This document shows positions 23,427-32,036 of a stretch of 38,383 nt of DNA, one piece after another. How positions within the stretch are numbered: the first letter of the stretch is position 1; each line of letters begins with the position of its first letter. Position numbers and translations under genes: made by a program. Below the pieces are notes generated by a model. That model searched no databases. It was not told where the DNA came from and worked only from the letters and a program-made list of their open reading frames with translations. Origin of the DNA: an uncultured Clostridia bacterium (GTDB lineage Bacteria; Bacillota; Clostridia; Oscillospirales; Acutalibacteraceae); NCBI GenBank assembly GCA_944412445.1, contig CALYBJ010000021.1, positions 1 to 38,383 of the forward strand, read 5' to 3'.

Positions 23427-25226
23427 ATGATTCGTTCCCAGGTTCTGATATGCGGCGGCACCGGATGTACTTCATCGGGAAGCAAAGCCCTTATCAAGGA
23501 GTTTGAAGACCGTATTGCGGAAAACGGCCTTGCTGACGAGGTTAAAGTGGTCAGAACGGGCTGTTTCGGACTTTGCGCGTTGGGACCCGTTGTAATAGTG
23601 TATCCCGACGGAACATTTTACAGCAGAGTTCAGAAAGACGACGTACAGGAAATTGTTTCGGAGCATCTTTTAAAGGGCAGAATAGTTGAAAGACTTGTTT
23701 ATTCCGACATTGACGAAAAGGTTAAGGAAGAATTACAGCACGTTTCCTTAAACGACACCACGTTTTATAAGGCTCAGAAGAGAGTTGCCCTGAGAAACTG
23801 CGGCGTAATCAATCCGGAAAGCATAGACGAGTATATCGCCATGGACGGTTACGCGGCGCTGGGCAAGGCTCTTACGGAGATGACCCCCGATGAGGTTATT
23901 CAGGTAATAAAGGACTCAGGCCTTAGGGGCAGAGGCGGCGGCGGCTTCCCTACGGGACTTAAATGGAGCTTTACCGCAAAGAATCAGGCGGATCAGAAAT
24001 ACGTTGTCTGCAACGCCGACGAGGGCGACCCGGGAGCGTTTATGGACAGATCCGTTCTTGAGGGAGATCCCCACTGTATCGTTGAGGCTATGGCCATATG
24101 CGGTTACGCAACGGGAGCTTCCGAGGGCTATATTTATGTAAGAGCCGAGTATCCCATCGCCGTTCAGCGACTTAAAAAGGCTATTGAGGACGCCAGAGCC
24201 TACGGACTTTTAGGCAAAAACATATTTGATTCGGGATTTGACTTCGACCTGTTTGTAAGACTGGGCGCCGGAGCCTTTGTATGCGGCGAGGAAACTGCCC
24301 TTATGACCTCTATCGAGGGCAACCGAGGCGAACCCCGTCCCAGACCTCCTTATCCCGCGGTAAAGGGACTTTTCGGAAAGCCCACCACGGAAAACAACGT
24401 TGAAACCTTCGCAAACGTACCCCAGATTATTTTAAAGGGCGCCGAGTTCTTTAACAGCATGGGCACGGAAAAGTCAAAGGGCACAAAGGTTTTCGCCTTA
24501 GGCGGAAAAATTCACAATACGGGACTTGTTGAGGTTCCCATGGGAACAACCTTAAGGGAAATTGTTGAGGTAATAGGCGGCGGTATTCCCGGAGGCAAGA
24601 AGTTTAAGGCCGCCCAGACCGGAGGCCCCTCCGGCGGATGTATTCCCGCTTCAATGCTTGATATCGAAATAGATTACGACAACCTTGTATCACAGGGCGC
24701 CATGATGGGCTCCGGCGGACTTATCGTTATGGACGAGGATACCTGCATGGTTGATATCGCAAAATTCTTCCTTGCCTTTACCGTTGACGAGTCCTGCGGA
24801 AAATGTACTCCCTGCCGTATAGGCACAAGAAGACTTTACGAAATCCTTGAAAAAATCACCAGCGGCAACGGAACTCTCGAGGACCTTGACAAAATGGAGA
24901 AGCTTTGCTACTACATTAAGGAAAACTCTCTTTGCGGCTTAGGCCAGACTGCTCCCAACCCTGTTCTCTCAACATATAAGCGCTTCCGTGAGGAGTATAT
25001 CGCCCATGTAGTTGACAAAAAATGTCCTGCCGGCGTATGCAAAAAGCTCCTTACAATCAGCATCGACGGGGAAAAGTGCAAGGGCTGCACAGCCTGCGCC
25101 AGAGTATGTCCCGTGGGCGCGATTTCCGGCTCGGTTAAGAATCCCCACTGGATTGACCCTGCAAAATGTATCAAGTGCGGCGCCTGTATGGAAAAATGTA
25201 AATTCGGCGCAATTTCCAAGAAATAA
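23427..25226 (+). CDS. hydB: NuoF-like FMN/NADH subunit of bifurcating hydrogenase (HydB type)
   Basis: The 599-residue protein has, in order: a thioredoxin-like [2Fe-2S] domain (C9, C14, C46, C50); the NuoF 51-kDa domain with FMN/NADH motif GRGGGGFPTG (168-177) and a NADEGDPGAF segment; an SLBB domain; the ESCGKCTPCRIG [4Fe-4S] motif near 455-466; and a C-terminal 2[4Fe-4S] ferredoxin (CKGCTACARVC, CIKCGACMEKC). This is the HydB architecture of Thermotoga-type and HndC-type enzymes that couple NADH and ferredoxin oxidation to H2. GGAGGT precedes ATG 23427. It lies 15 bases upstream of hydA. Confidence 0.95.
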   Translation: MIRSQVLICGGTGCTSSGSKALIKEFEDRIAENGLADEVKVVRTGCFGLCALGPVVIVYPDGTFYSRVQKDDVQEIVSEHLLKGRIVERLVYSDIDEKVKEELQHVSLNDTTFYKAQKRVALRNCGVINPESIDEYIAMDGYAALGKALTEMTPDEVIQVIKDSGLRGRGGGGFPTGLKWSFTAKNQADQKYVVCNADEGDPGAFMDRSVLEGDPHCIVEAMAICGYATGASEGYIYVRAEYPIAVQRLKKAIEDARAYGLLGKNIFDSGFDFDLFVRLGAGAFVCGEETALMTSIEGNRGEPRPRPPYPAVKGLFGKPTTENNVETFANVPQIILKGAEFFNSMGTEKSKGTKVFALGGKIHNTGLVEVPMGTTLREIVEVIGGGIPGGKKFKAAQTGGPSGGCIPASMLDIEIDYDNLVSQGAMMGSGGLIVMDEDTCMVDIAKFFLAFTVDESCGKCTPCRIGTRRLYEILEKITSGNGTLEDLDKMEKLCYYIKENSLCGLGQTAPNPVLSTYKRFREEYIAHVVDKKCPAGVCKKLLTISIDGEKCKGCTACARVCPVGAISGSVKNPHWIDPAKCIKCGACMEKCKFGAISKK

Positions 25227-25241
25227 GGAGGAACGGATAAA

Positions 25242-26987
25242 ATGGCTGATGTTAATATTAAAATCAACGGAAATGATTATACCGTTCCGGCAGGCAGCAC
25301 TGTCCTTGAAGCTGCCCGTGCTGCGGGTATAAATATTCCCACTCTCTGCTACTTAAAGGATATAAACGCTATCGGCGCCTGCCGTATATGCGTTGTTGAG
25401 GTTAAAGGCGCAAGAAGCCTTGTTGCGTCCTGCGTTTTCCCGGTAAGCGAGGGCATGGAGATTTTTACTAATTCCCCAAAGGTTATCGAGGCAAGAAAAA
25501 CAACTCTGGAGCTTATCCTTTCAAATCATAAAAAAGAATGTCTTTCCTGCGTAAGAAGCGGAAACTGCGAGCTTCAGAAGCTTTGCAAGGACTACGGAAT
25601 CGAGGATGAAAACGCTTTCAAAGGCGTTACCAATAAATACTCCATAGACGCTTCCGCGGCTCACATGAGAAGAGACAACGAAAAATGTATTCTCTGCCGC
25701 CGCTGTGTAGCTGTATGCGAAAAGAATCAGGGCGTAGCCGTTATCGGCGCCAACGACAGAGGCTTCGATACGAATATCGGATGCGCTTTTGAGTATAATC
25801 TTGGTGATGTTGCCTGTATTTCCTGCGGACAGTGCATAACAGCCTGTCCCACCGGCGCTCTTTACGAGAGAGACGATACAGCGAAGGTTGTTGACGCTGT
25901 CAACGATCCCGAAAAAATTGTTCTCGTTCAGACGGCTCCCGCTGTAAGAGTAGGCTTGGGCGAGGAATTCGGCTATCCCATAGGAACAGTCGTAACAGGC
26001 AAAATGATTTCCGCCATAAGAGCTTTGGGGGTTGACAAGGTTTTCGACACCAATTTCTCAGCAGACCTTACAATTATGGAGGAAGCCACCGAGTTTATTA
26101 CAAGATATACCAGAAAGGAAAACCTTCCTCTTATAACCTCCTGTTCTCCCGGATGGATTAAATACTGCGAGCATTATTATCCCGAAATGATACCCAATCT
26201 TTCAACCTGCAAATCGCCTCAGGGAATGTTCGGAGCTACGGCGAAAACATATTACGCCCGGAAGGAGGGAATCGACCCCTCAAAAATCTTTATGGTAAGC
26301 GTAATGCCCTGCACCGCGAAAAAGTTTGAGGCTGAAAGACTTGACCACACGGCGGTTAAGGGACTTCCCGACATCGACGCTGTTATAACGGTAAGAGAGC
26401 TTGCGAGAATGATTAAAAAAGCCGGAATCATGTTTAATATGCTTCCCGACGGAACATTCGACAGCCCCTTCGGCTTAGGCTCAGGCGCCGGAACAATTTT
26501 CGGAGCTACGGGAGGAGTTATGGAGGCGGCGCTTCGTACAGCTTATGAAACTCTTACAGGAGAAGAGCTTAAACAGCTTGAGTTTAACGAGGTAAGAGGC
26601 ACAAAGGGCATAAAAGAAGCCACCTATAATATTGCCGGAAACGAAATAAAGGTAGCCGTATGCTCGGGAACAGCCAACGCCGGAAAGCTTCTTGATATGG
26701 TTAAATCGGGAGAGAAGAAATATGACTTCATTGAGGTTATGGCGTGTCCCGGCGGCTGTGTAAACGGCGGCGGCCAGCCCATTCAGCCTGCGTGGATAAG
26801 AAACAACTACGATATAAAGGCATTAAGGGCGGCGGGACTTTATGAGGACGACAAGAACCTGCCCGTAAGAAAATCTCATGAGAATCCCGATATCAAGAGA
26901 GTTTATGAGGAATTTTTCGGAGAGCCCAACAGCCACAAGGCACACGAGATACTTCATACAGGTTACACTCCCAGAAGCAAATATTGA
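25242..26987 (+). CDS. hydA: Catalytic [FeFe] hydrogenase, HydA
   Basis: The 581-residue protein has a plant-type [2Fe-2S] domain (C36, C47, C50, C64) and a His-Cys [4Fe-4S] domain (HKKECLSCVRSGNC, 96-109). Two [4Fe-4S] sites follow (CILCRRCVAVC, CISCGQCITAC). The H-cluster domain has TSCSPGW (299-305), MPCTAKKFE (355-363) and VMACPGGC (499-506). This is the M3-type architecture of NAD(P)-linked bifurcating hydrogenases (group A). AAGGAGG before ATG 25242 gives strong translation. It closes the operon and is followed by a strong terminator. It should release H2 from NADH plus reduced ferredoxin in the cytoplasm during fermentation. Confidence 0.97.
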   Translation: MADVNIKINGNDYTVPAGSTVLEAARAAGINIPTLCYLKDINAIGACRICVVEVKGARSLVASCVFPVSEGMEIFTNSPKVIEARKTTLELILSNHKKECLSCVRSGNCELQKLCKDYGIEDENAFKGVTNKYSIDASAAHMRRDNEKCILCRRCVAVCEKNQGVAVIGANDRGFDTNIGCAFEYNLGDVACISCGQCITACPTGALYERDDTAKVVDAVNDPEKIVLVQTAPAVRVGLGEEFGYPIGTVVTGKMISAIRALGVDKVFDTNFSADLTIMEEATEFITRYTRKENLPLITSCSPGWIKYCEHYYPEMIPNLSTCKSPQGMFGATAKTYYARKEGIDPSKIFMVSVMPCTAKKFEAERLDHTAVKGLPDIDAVITVRELARMIKKAGIMFNMLPDGTFDSPFGLGSGAGTIFGATGGVMEAALRTAYETLTGEELKQLEFNEVRGTKGIKEATYNIAGNEIKVAVCSGTANAGKLLDMVKSGEKKYDFIEVMACPGGCVNGGGQPIQPAWIRNNYDIKALRAAGLYEDDKNLPVRKSHENPDIKRVYEEFFGEPNSHKAHEILHTGYTPRSKY

Positions 26988-27010
26988 TTTTTTATAAATA
27001 ATGCAACGAA

Positions 27011-27040
27011 AAACTGCCGACAGCAATCGGCAGTTTTTTT
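27011..27040. terminator. Bidirectional terminator after hydA
   Basis: The 10-bp stem AAACTGCCGA / TCGGCAGTTT (27011-27020, 27027-27036) is flanked by As on one side and Ts on the other. It serves hydA on + and the convergent P-loop kinase gene on -. Confidence 0.9.
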
Positions 27041-27590
27041 ACAGGGAAAAGCGTTCCTTTATGATTTTCGCCGCTTCCTCAGGAGAAAGATGAGTGTTGT
27101 CTATCTTTATATAATTCTTAAAAGGAATTTCACCCTCAAAGCTTTCAAGCCTGTAATTGCTGTCGTCCGTTATCAGCCGTTCGTTTGAAGCTTTTATATC
27201 TCTTTTTGAGGGCTTGTTCCTTAATCTGTTTTCCGAAGCATTTCTTTTTAAGCGTTCCTTTTGCTCAGCCACAAGCTCGGCATAGTAAAACTCCGTGCCG
27301 TAGGGCATGAAAATGCTTTTTACATATTCAACATAGTCCCAGTCCGACTGCTGATCAAACGCCCACATATATGTGAAAATCATTCCGTAACAGTCGGACG
27401 CGGCGAACTCCTCGAAAATCACCTGACGAAGCCTTTTTATCGCGCTGGCGTTGAATTTTCCGAAAATCTCAAGCACAGGCTCTATTGTCATGTGATTGTG
27501 AAAAAGCCTTAAATCCGTTATCTTCATAAGCTCCTGACCTACCGTCATTTTTCCTGCCGCAGCGTCCCCTATTAAAAATAACAGCTTCAT
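27039..27590 (-). CDS. P-loop kinase-like protein
   Basis: The product is 183 residues. Walker A is GDAAAGKMTVG near the N-terminus, followed by LRLFHNHMTIEPVLEIF, a pattern of small shikimate/nucleoside-kinase-like P-loop proteins often annotated only as AAA-family ATPase. I chose ATG 27590 because GGAGG lies just upstream; the longer frame would start inside the GNAT gene. The start overlaps the GNAT stop by four bases, so the two are coupled. The substrate is unknown. Pairing with an acetyltransferase is compatible with small-molecule modification, including drug modification, but nothing in the sequence shows this. Confidence 0.7.
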   Translation of the reverse strand: MKLLFLIGDAAAGKMTVGQELMKITDLRLFHNHMTIEPVLEIFGKFNASAIKRLRQVIFEEFAASDCYGMIFTYMWAFDQQSDWDYVEYVKSIFMPYGTEFYYAELVAEQKERLKRNASENRLRNKPSKRDIKASNERLITDDSNYRLESFEGEIPFKNYIKIDNTHLSPEEAAKIIKERFSL

Positions 27591-28159
27591 TTTCTTTCCT
27601 CCTTTAATTTTTCCCAATCCCTTTTTAAAATTCCGTAAAAGGAAATATCAAGAAATTCACCGTTCAACGCCTTGAAATATCCCCTTTTTGTGCCTTCAAA
27701 GGAGAGGGAGCATTTCTGCGCCACCTTTCCCGAAGCGGGATTTTTTACGGCGTGGGAGATTTCTATTCTGTTGAAGCTTACCTCTTCGAAGAGATAATCA
27801 ATAACGGCTCTTGCCGCCTCAGTCATTATGCCTCTGCCCCAAAAATCAACGCCTATACAGTATCCCAGCTCACATCTTTCGCTGTTTTCGTCAATGTTAA
27901 CGGCGCTTATGTTTCCTATGGCTTCGCCCTGAAATTCAATAACCCAGTTGTAAAAGTCATCGTTTTTATAATTCTTTATCCATTCCTTTAAAAGCTTTTC
28001 CGTAAACCGGGGAGAAGTGTGCGGCGCCCATGTTAAAAACCTTGTGACTCTTTCGTCCTTGGCCCAGTTTTCATACATCTGCGCTGCGTCGTCTTTTGTA
28101 AATCTTCTTAAAATAAGCCTCTCTGTTCTTAAAGTTTCGGTGCCTCTGTGGTTAAGCAT
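27587..28159 (-). CDS. GNAT acetyltransferase, RimJ/RimL-like
   Basis: The 190-residue protein starts MLNHRGTETLRTERLILRRF, the typical beta1 of RimJ/L-type acetyltransferases. A middle segment ELGYCIGVDFWGRGIMTEA carries the acetyl-CoA-binding pattern (R/Q-x-x-G-x-G/A variant, GRGIMTEA). FNRIEISH and a late GTKRGYFKALNGEF are also typical. Family members acetylate N-termini of ribosomal proteins or small molecules. AAAGGAC precedes the ATG. No promoter is apparent between it and a - strand terminator at 28196-28230, so it probably depends on read-through from the leader at 28381; see findings. Confidence 0.8.
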   Translation of the reverse strand: MLNHRGTETLRTERLILRRFTKDDAAQMYENWAKDERVTRFLTWAPHTSPRFTEKLLKEWIKNYKNDDFYNWVIEFQGEAIGNISAVNIDENSERCELGYCIGVDFWGRGIMTEAARAVIDYLFEEVSFNRIEISHAVKNPASGKVAQKCSLSFEGTKRGYFKALNGEFLDISFYGILKRDWEKLKEERK

Positions 28160-28195
28160 TTTGAATCAGTCCTTTCACTTTTTAATTTTTAAAAT

Positions 28196-28230
28196 AAAAA
28201 ATGCAGGCTGAGATTTCCCTCGGCCTGCAT
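28196..28230 (-). terminator. Terminator in the leader of the GNAT gene
   Basis: On the - strand ATGCAGGC (28230-28223) pairs with GCCTGCAT (28208-28201), with an inner GAG/CTC extension, and is followed by TTTTTATTTT. It stands between a 34-codon ORF and the GNAT gene and could act as an attenuator. Confidence 0.85.
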
Positions 28231-28257
28231 TGCTTGCGTTTATATTATACGGAAAAT

Positions 28258-28362
28258 TTAACCGTATAAAATAAGGTGCGGCAATGTAAGACCGTTTCTG
28301 CTCATGTGCATATACATTGCAGATACGGACTTTCTGTATTTACGGCAGTATAAACTGAACAT
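28258..28362 (-). CDS. 34-residue ORF, candidate leader peptide
   Basis: ATG 28362 is preceded by a near-perfect AAGGAGGTG at 28376-28368, and the frame ends in TAA at 28260-28258. The peptide is rich in Met, Tyr and Arg/Lys (for example YCRKYRKS and MYMHM) and has no similarity I recognise. It lies about 20 bases behind a predicted transcription start and ahead of a terminator, then the GNAT gene. Pairing options between its coding region and the terminator (see finding) suggest a regulatory leader; an independent small protein is possible. Confidence 0.6.
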   Translation of the reverse strand: MFSLYCRKYRKSVSAMYMHMSRNGLTLPHLILYG

Positions 28363-28387
28363 TATCGCACCTCCTTAAATTTTTTTC

Positions 28388-28416
28388 ATTATACTTTGAG
28401 TTTTTGATCTTGTCAA
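28388..28416 (-). promoter_or_regulatory. Perfect consensus promoter of the leader ORF
   Basis: On the - strand TTGACA (28416-28411) and TATAAT (28393-28388) are exactly 17 bases apart. The predicted start near 28381 gives a leader RNA of about 185 bases if the terminator at 28196 is used. Confidence 0.85.
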
Positions 28417-28509
28417 GGAAAATTTTGAAGAATTTGAAAATCAGCAATGTAAAAAGTTAAAAATGTAGTAAAAGTATAAAAAATAAATGAAGTTTTTAAA
28501 TTTATAACT

Positions 28510-28586
28510 CAAGTATCGAAATATTATCGCCAAGTATTAAAATTTATTTAAAAACTTATTGAATATTTTTGATACTTTGGTATAAT
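28510..28586 (+). promoter_or_regulatory. Promoter and CAAGTAT repeats before the AlbA_2 gene
   Basis: TATAAT (28581-28586) has TTGAAT (28559-28564) 16 bases upstream. CAAGTATCG (28510), CAAGTATTA (28531) and the inverted GATACTTTG (28571-28579, overlapping the spacer) form possible operator half-sites. AlbA_2-type proteins often regulate transcription, so autoregulation is a possibility. Confidence 0.5.
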
Positions 28587-28607
28587 GTTTTATAAGGAGG
28601 CGGTTTT

Positions 28608-30050
28608 ATGCAGCCGGAGGAGCTTATTGAGTTAGTAAAAAAAATTCAGAAATCAAGGTGTGAAACAAGAACAATTGAAATTAAAAGCGCCGGGTCGGGA
28701 TGCCCCAAAAGGCTTTATGACACCCTTTCAAGCTTTTCAAATCAGGATGACGGAGGAATAATTGTATTCGGCGTAGATGAAGAAAGCGGATATTCCGTTA
28801 CGGGAGTGTATGACCCCCAGGATTTACAGAAGCAGATAAACAATCAGTGCAAGGAAATGGAGCCTGTTGTGCGGGCGCTTATTACAACGGCGGAAACAGA
28901 GGGCAAAACGGTGGTGTCGGCTGAAATTCCGGGAACAGAAATAACGGACAGACCCTGTTTTTATAAAGGCAGGGGGAAAATAAAAGGCTCGTATATAAGG
29001 GTGGGCGACGCCGACGAAGTCATGACGGAAACGGAAGTTTACAGCTATGAGGCGTACAGAAAAAAATATCAGGACGATATACGGGTTGTTGACAGAGAGA
29101 ATATAAAGGATATTTTGGACGAAGACAAGCTGGAAGAATACAGAATTCTTTGCAAGAAAAACAAGCCGAATTTTTCAAAAATAGCCGATGAGAAAATTGA
29201 CGAGCTTATGGGGATAACCGCAAAAGGAAAGCCTACTCTTACAAGCATACTGCTTTTCGGAATATATCCTCAGGCAGTTTTTCCTCAGCTGTCGATTATA
29301 GCCACTGCCGTATACGGAAATGAGTCGGGAATAACAGGCGGGAACGGAGAGCGTTTCAAGGATAACAGGAGAATTGAAGGCAGCGCTGCCGAAATGATAG
29401 ACGGCGCAATTCAGTTTGTAAAAAACAACATGAAGGTGAGCACCGTAATCGACGCCGAAACGGGAAAAAGAACCGACAAGCCGGAATATCCCCTGACTGC
29501 CGTCAGAGAGGTAATTCTGAATGCGGTAGTTCACAGGGATTACAGTATTCATACGGAAGGAATGCCGATACAGCTTGTAATGTACGAGGACAGAATGGAG
29601 ATAACAAATCCGGGAGGCTTATACGGCAGACTTACCATAGATAAACTGGGAAAGGTTCAGCCCGATACAAGAAATCCTGTTCTTGCCACCGCCATGGAAA
29701 CTTTAGGACTTACCGAAAACAGATATTCGGGAATTCCCACCATATATGCGGAAATGAAAAAGGCAGATCTTCCGAAGCCGGTATTTGAAGATATACGGGG
29801 CTCCTTTAAGGTGACCCTTTATAAAAGAGGAAAACAGGAATCGGAAAAGGAAGATTTTAATAAAAAGCTGCTTGCGTTTTGCAAAATTCCCAGAACAAGA
29901 GAGGAAATCGCGGCTTTTGCGGGGCTTTCAACCGCCTCTTATGTAATGTCAAAATATATAAAGCCTCTTATAGCTCAGGGCAAGATCGGACTGACCAATC
30001 CCAAAAGCCCGAAAAGTCCTTCTCAAAAATATTTTACAAGACGGACATAA
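28608..30050 (+). CDS. AlbA_2 (Schlafen-like) protein with GHKL ATPase and winged helix
   Basis: The 480-residue protein has an AlbA_2/Schlafen-like N-terminal domain (about 15-125: TRTIEIKSAG, SSFSNQDDGGIIVFGVDEE). A linker region is followed by a GHKL ATPase (about 295-395: VREVILNAVVHRDYS, ITNPGGLYG) and a C-terminal winged-helix segment (about 415-475: TREEIAAFAGLS). This matches the widespread family annotated as ATP-dependent helicase/RNA-binding or transcriptional regulators. Members regulate transcription or act in phage defence; the role here is not determined. AAGGAGG precedes ATG 28608. It is followed 67 bases later by alpha/beta hydrolases on the same strand. Confidence 0.85.
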   Translation: MQPEELIELVKKIQKSRCETRTIEIKSAGSGCPKRLYDTLSSFSNQDDGGIIVFGVDEESGYSVTGVYDPQDLQKQINNQCKEMEPVVRALITTAETEGKTVVSAEIPGTEITDRPCFYKGRGKIKGSYIRVGDADEVMTETEVYSYEAYRKKYQDDIRVVDRENIKDILDEDKLEEYRILCKKNKPNFSKIADEKIDELMGITAKGKPTLTSILLFGIYPQAVFPQLSIIATAVYGNESGITGGNGERFKDNRRIEGSAAEMIDGAIQFVKNNMKVSTVIDAETGKRTDKPEYPLTAVREVILNAVVHRDYSIHTEGMPIQLVMYEDRMEITNPGGLYGRLTIDKLGKVQPDTRNPVLATAMETLGLTENRYSGIPTIYAEMKKADLPKPVFEDIRGSFKVTLYKRGKQESEKEDFNKKLLAFCKIPRTREEIAAFAGLSTASYVMSKYIKPLIAQGKIGLTNPKSPKSPSQKYFTRRT

Positions 30051-30116
30051 AAGCCGGCGGATTCTTCCTTGCGGAAAAATTTTTCCTGTGATATTATAAA
30101 ATCGGGATGTGATTTT

Positions 30117-31067
30117 ATGAAAAATACGGTAAAAAACATATTAAAATTATCAGCGGCGGCAGGCATCGGATATTACGCCTTGGGGGAGCTTTTATATCAG
30201 GGAATTTTCAACATAAGGCTTACCAACGGCATGGTAAGGGCATTAAAGCTTGAAGATAAGGAAATGATGAGGATTTTTTATGAGGAGCCTGTTTTCGTAA
30301 AAAGCTTTCAGTGGTTCGACGGTCTGGGACTGAAGGACAGGGCTATATATGAAAACGGAAAAGAATATCACGGCTTCTTTTTAAGGCAGAACGAAAAATC
30401 TCATAACTGGCTTATCTGTCTTCACGGATACAGAGGGGACAGACGGGCGGAAGCGCCTTTCGCGGAATATTATTATGAAAAAGGCTATAACATAGCCATG
30501 CCCTGTATGACGGGACACGAGGACGACAAGGGCAAATACTGCACCATGGGCTGTTTTGACAAGGATGTTTTAACAGGCTTTATAAACCATATTGTAAGGG
30601 AAGACCCGGACAGCAGAATAATACTTCACGGCGTTTCAATGGGAGCGTCAACGGTAATGCTGGCGCTGGGGGAGAATCTCCCCGAAAATGTAAAATTCGC
30701 CGTATGCGACTGCGGTTTTGACTCATCGTGGGATTTGATTTATACAATGCTGAAAGAAAATTACAAGCTTCCGGCAAAGCTTATACTCAGCGCGGTAAAC
30801 GGAGCCTCAATAAGAAGAAGCGGCGCCGATTTAAGAAAATCAAGACCCATAGACGCTTTAAGACGCTCAAAAACTCCCGTTCTGTTTGTTCAGGGAGCAA
30901 AGGACAACCTTGTGCCTCTTAATGTTTTTTACAGAGTTTACGAAGCCTGCGGAGCATATAAGGATATGCTTATTTCGGAAAAAGCCGTCCATGCCGTATC
31001 TGTTGCATTTTCATATAACGAATACATTAAAAAGCTGGAAAGCTTTGAAAACAAGTTCGTAAAGTGA
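30117..31067 (+). CDS. Membrane-anchored alpha/beta hydrolase (copy 1)
   Basis: The 316-residue protein has an N-terminal hydrophobic segment (ILKLSAAAGIGYYALGELL), then an alpha/beta hydrolase fold. The triad is Ser174 (HGVSMGAS), Asp263 (GAKDNLVP) and His292 (KAVHAVS). The oxyanion region is CLHGYRGD. ATG 30117 is preferred to 30069, whose frame would begin with no anchor; the RBS (GGGATG) is modest. It is similar to the next gene along its length, so the pair is a tandem duplication. It resembles BAAT/FrsA-like serine hydrolases. Substrate unknown. Confidence 0.8.
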   Translation: MKNTVKNILKLSAAAGIGYYALGELLYQGIFNIRLTNGMVRALKLEDKEMMRIFYEEPVFVKSFQWFDGLGLKDRAIYENGKEYHGFFLRQNEKSHNWLICLHGYRGDRRAEAPFAEYYYEKGYNIAMPCMTGHEDDKGKYCTMGCFDKDVLTGFINHIVREDPDSRIILHGVSMGASTVMLALGENLPENVKFAVCDCGFDSSWDLIYTMLKENYKLPAKLILSAVNGASIRRSGADLRKSRPIDALRRSKTPVLFVQGAKDNLVPLNVFYRVYEACGAYKDMLISEKAVHAVSVAFSYNEYIKKLESFENKFVK

Positions 31068-31080
31068 CGGAGCGTACATA

Positions 31081-32031
31081 ATGATAAAATTAAAAACCGC
31101 TGTAAAAGCAGGAATTGCGTTATGCGCCGGAGGACTTGTTTCCGGAGAGATTGTGTATCAGTGTCTTTTAAATGTGAAAACGGTAAACAGGGTTTACGGG
31201 TTAATGAAGCTTGCCCAAAAACAGCATACAAACATATTTTACGAATCCCCTTTGTATAAAGAGGGTATTTCGTGGCTTGAAAACAGTCAGGCTGAAAAGG
31301 CTGTACTGCCTTACGGGAAAAATAAAAAGGCAAAGGGGCTTGTTATAAAAAATACAGACAGGAAAAAATGGATAATCTGCGCTCACTGCTTCTGCGGCTG
31401 CCCCGGGGACGAGAGCATATATGCAAAGCATTATTATGAAAAGGGCTTCGGGGTGGTTATTCCGTATATGAGCGGTCACGGAGAGGACGAAAGCAAATAT
31501 TCTTCCATGGGTTATTGTGACCGGGAAATATTAAAGGCGTTTGTTTTGTATATAACCGAAAATTACCCTGACTGCGAAATTTTTCTCCACGGAATGTCCA
31601 TGGGAGCGTCGGCGGTAATGCTTCTTGCCGGGGAAAAGCTGCCGGACAGCGTAAAATGCGCCGTGTGCGACAGCGGTTATGACACCTGCCTTAATGAGTT
31701 TAAGTTTCTTTTAAAGAATTATTATCATCTGCCCGTATTTCCTTTTCTGTACCTTGCCGGAATCGCTTCAAGGCTTCACGGCAATTTCGATTTTAAAAAA
31801 TCCGAGCCGGCAAAGGCTCTTGAAAATGCCGGAATACCTGTGCTTTTTATTCATTCCGAAAACGATAATTTTGTGCCTTACGAGATGTTTTTAAGAGAGT
31901 ATAAAAGCTGCAAAAGCCCCGTGGAAGCTTATACTGTGAAATGTCCCCTGCACGGCGGCGGAGTTGTTTTCAATCCTTCGGAATATTTTCAAATTACTGA
32001 TGATTTTATAAAAAAATATATAAGCGAATAA
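31081..32031 (+). CDS. Membrane-anchored alpha/beta hydrolase (copy 2)
   Basis: This 316-residue paralogue of the preceding gene has the same layout: an N-terminal hydrophobic segment (KAGIALCAGGLVSGEIV), CAHCFCGCPGDES at the oxyanion region, nucleophile motif HGMSMGAS, ENDNFVP for the Asp and CPLHGGG for the His. The oxyanion region has lost the usual HGY and carries three cysteines, so substrate or redox behaviour may differ from copy 1. ACGGAG precedes ATG 31081, 13 bases after copy 1, so the two are cotranscribed. Confidence 0.8.
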   Translation: MIKLKTAVKAGIALCAGGLVSGEIVYQCLLNVKTVNRVYGLMKLAQKQHTNIFYESPLYKEGISWLENSQAEKAVLPYGKNKKAKGLVIKNTDRKKWIICAHCFCGCPGDESIYAKHYYEKGFGVVIPYMSGHGEDESKYSSMGYCDREILKAFVLYITENYPDCEIFLHGMSMGASAVMLLAGEKLPDSVKCAVCDSGYDTCLNEFKFLLKNYYHLPVFPFLYLAGIASRLHGNFDFKKSEPAKALENAGIPVLFIHSENDNFVPYEMFLREYKSCKSPVEAYTVKCPLHGGGVVFNPSEYFQITDDFIKKYISE

Positions 32032-32036
32032 AACAA

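Noticed and set aside
28608..30050. A full defence island around the AlbA_2 protein
   Set aside because: Neighbours are ordinary hydrolases and an acetyltransferase; no nuclease, toxin or recombinase gene accompanies it.
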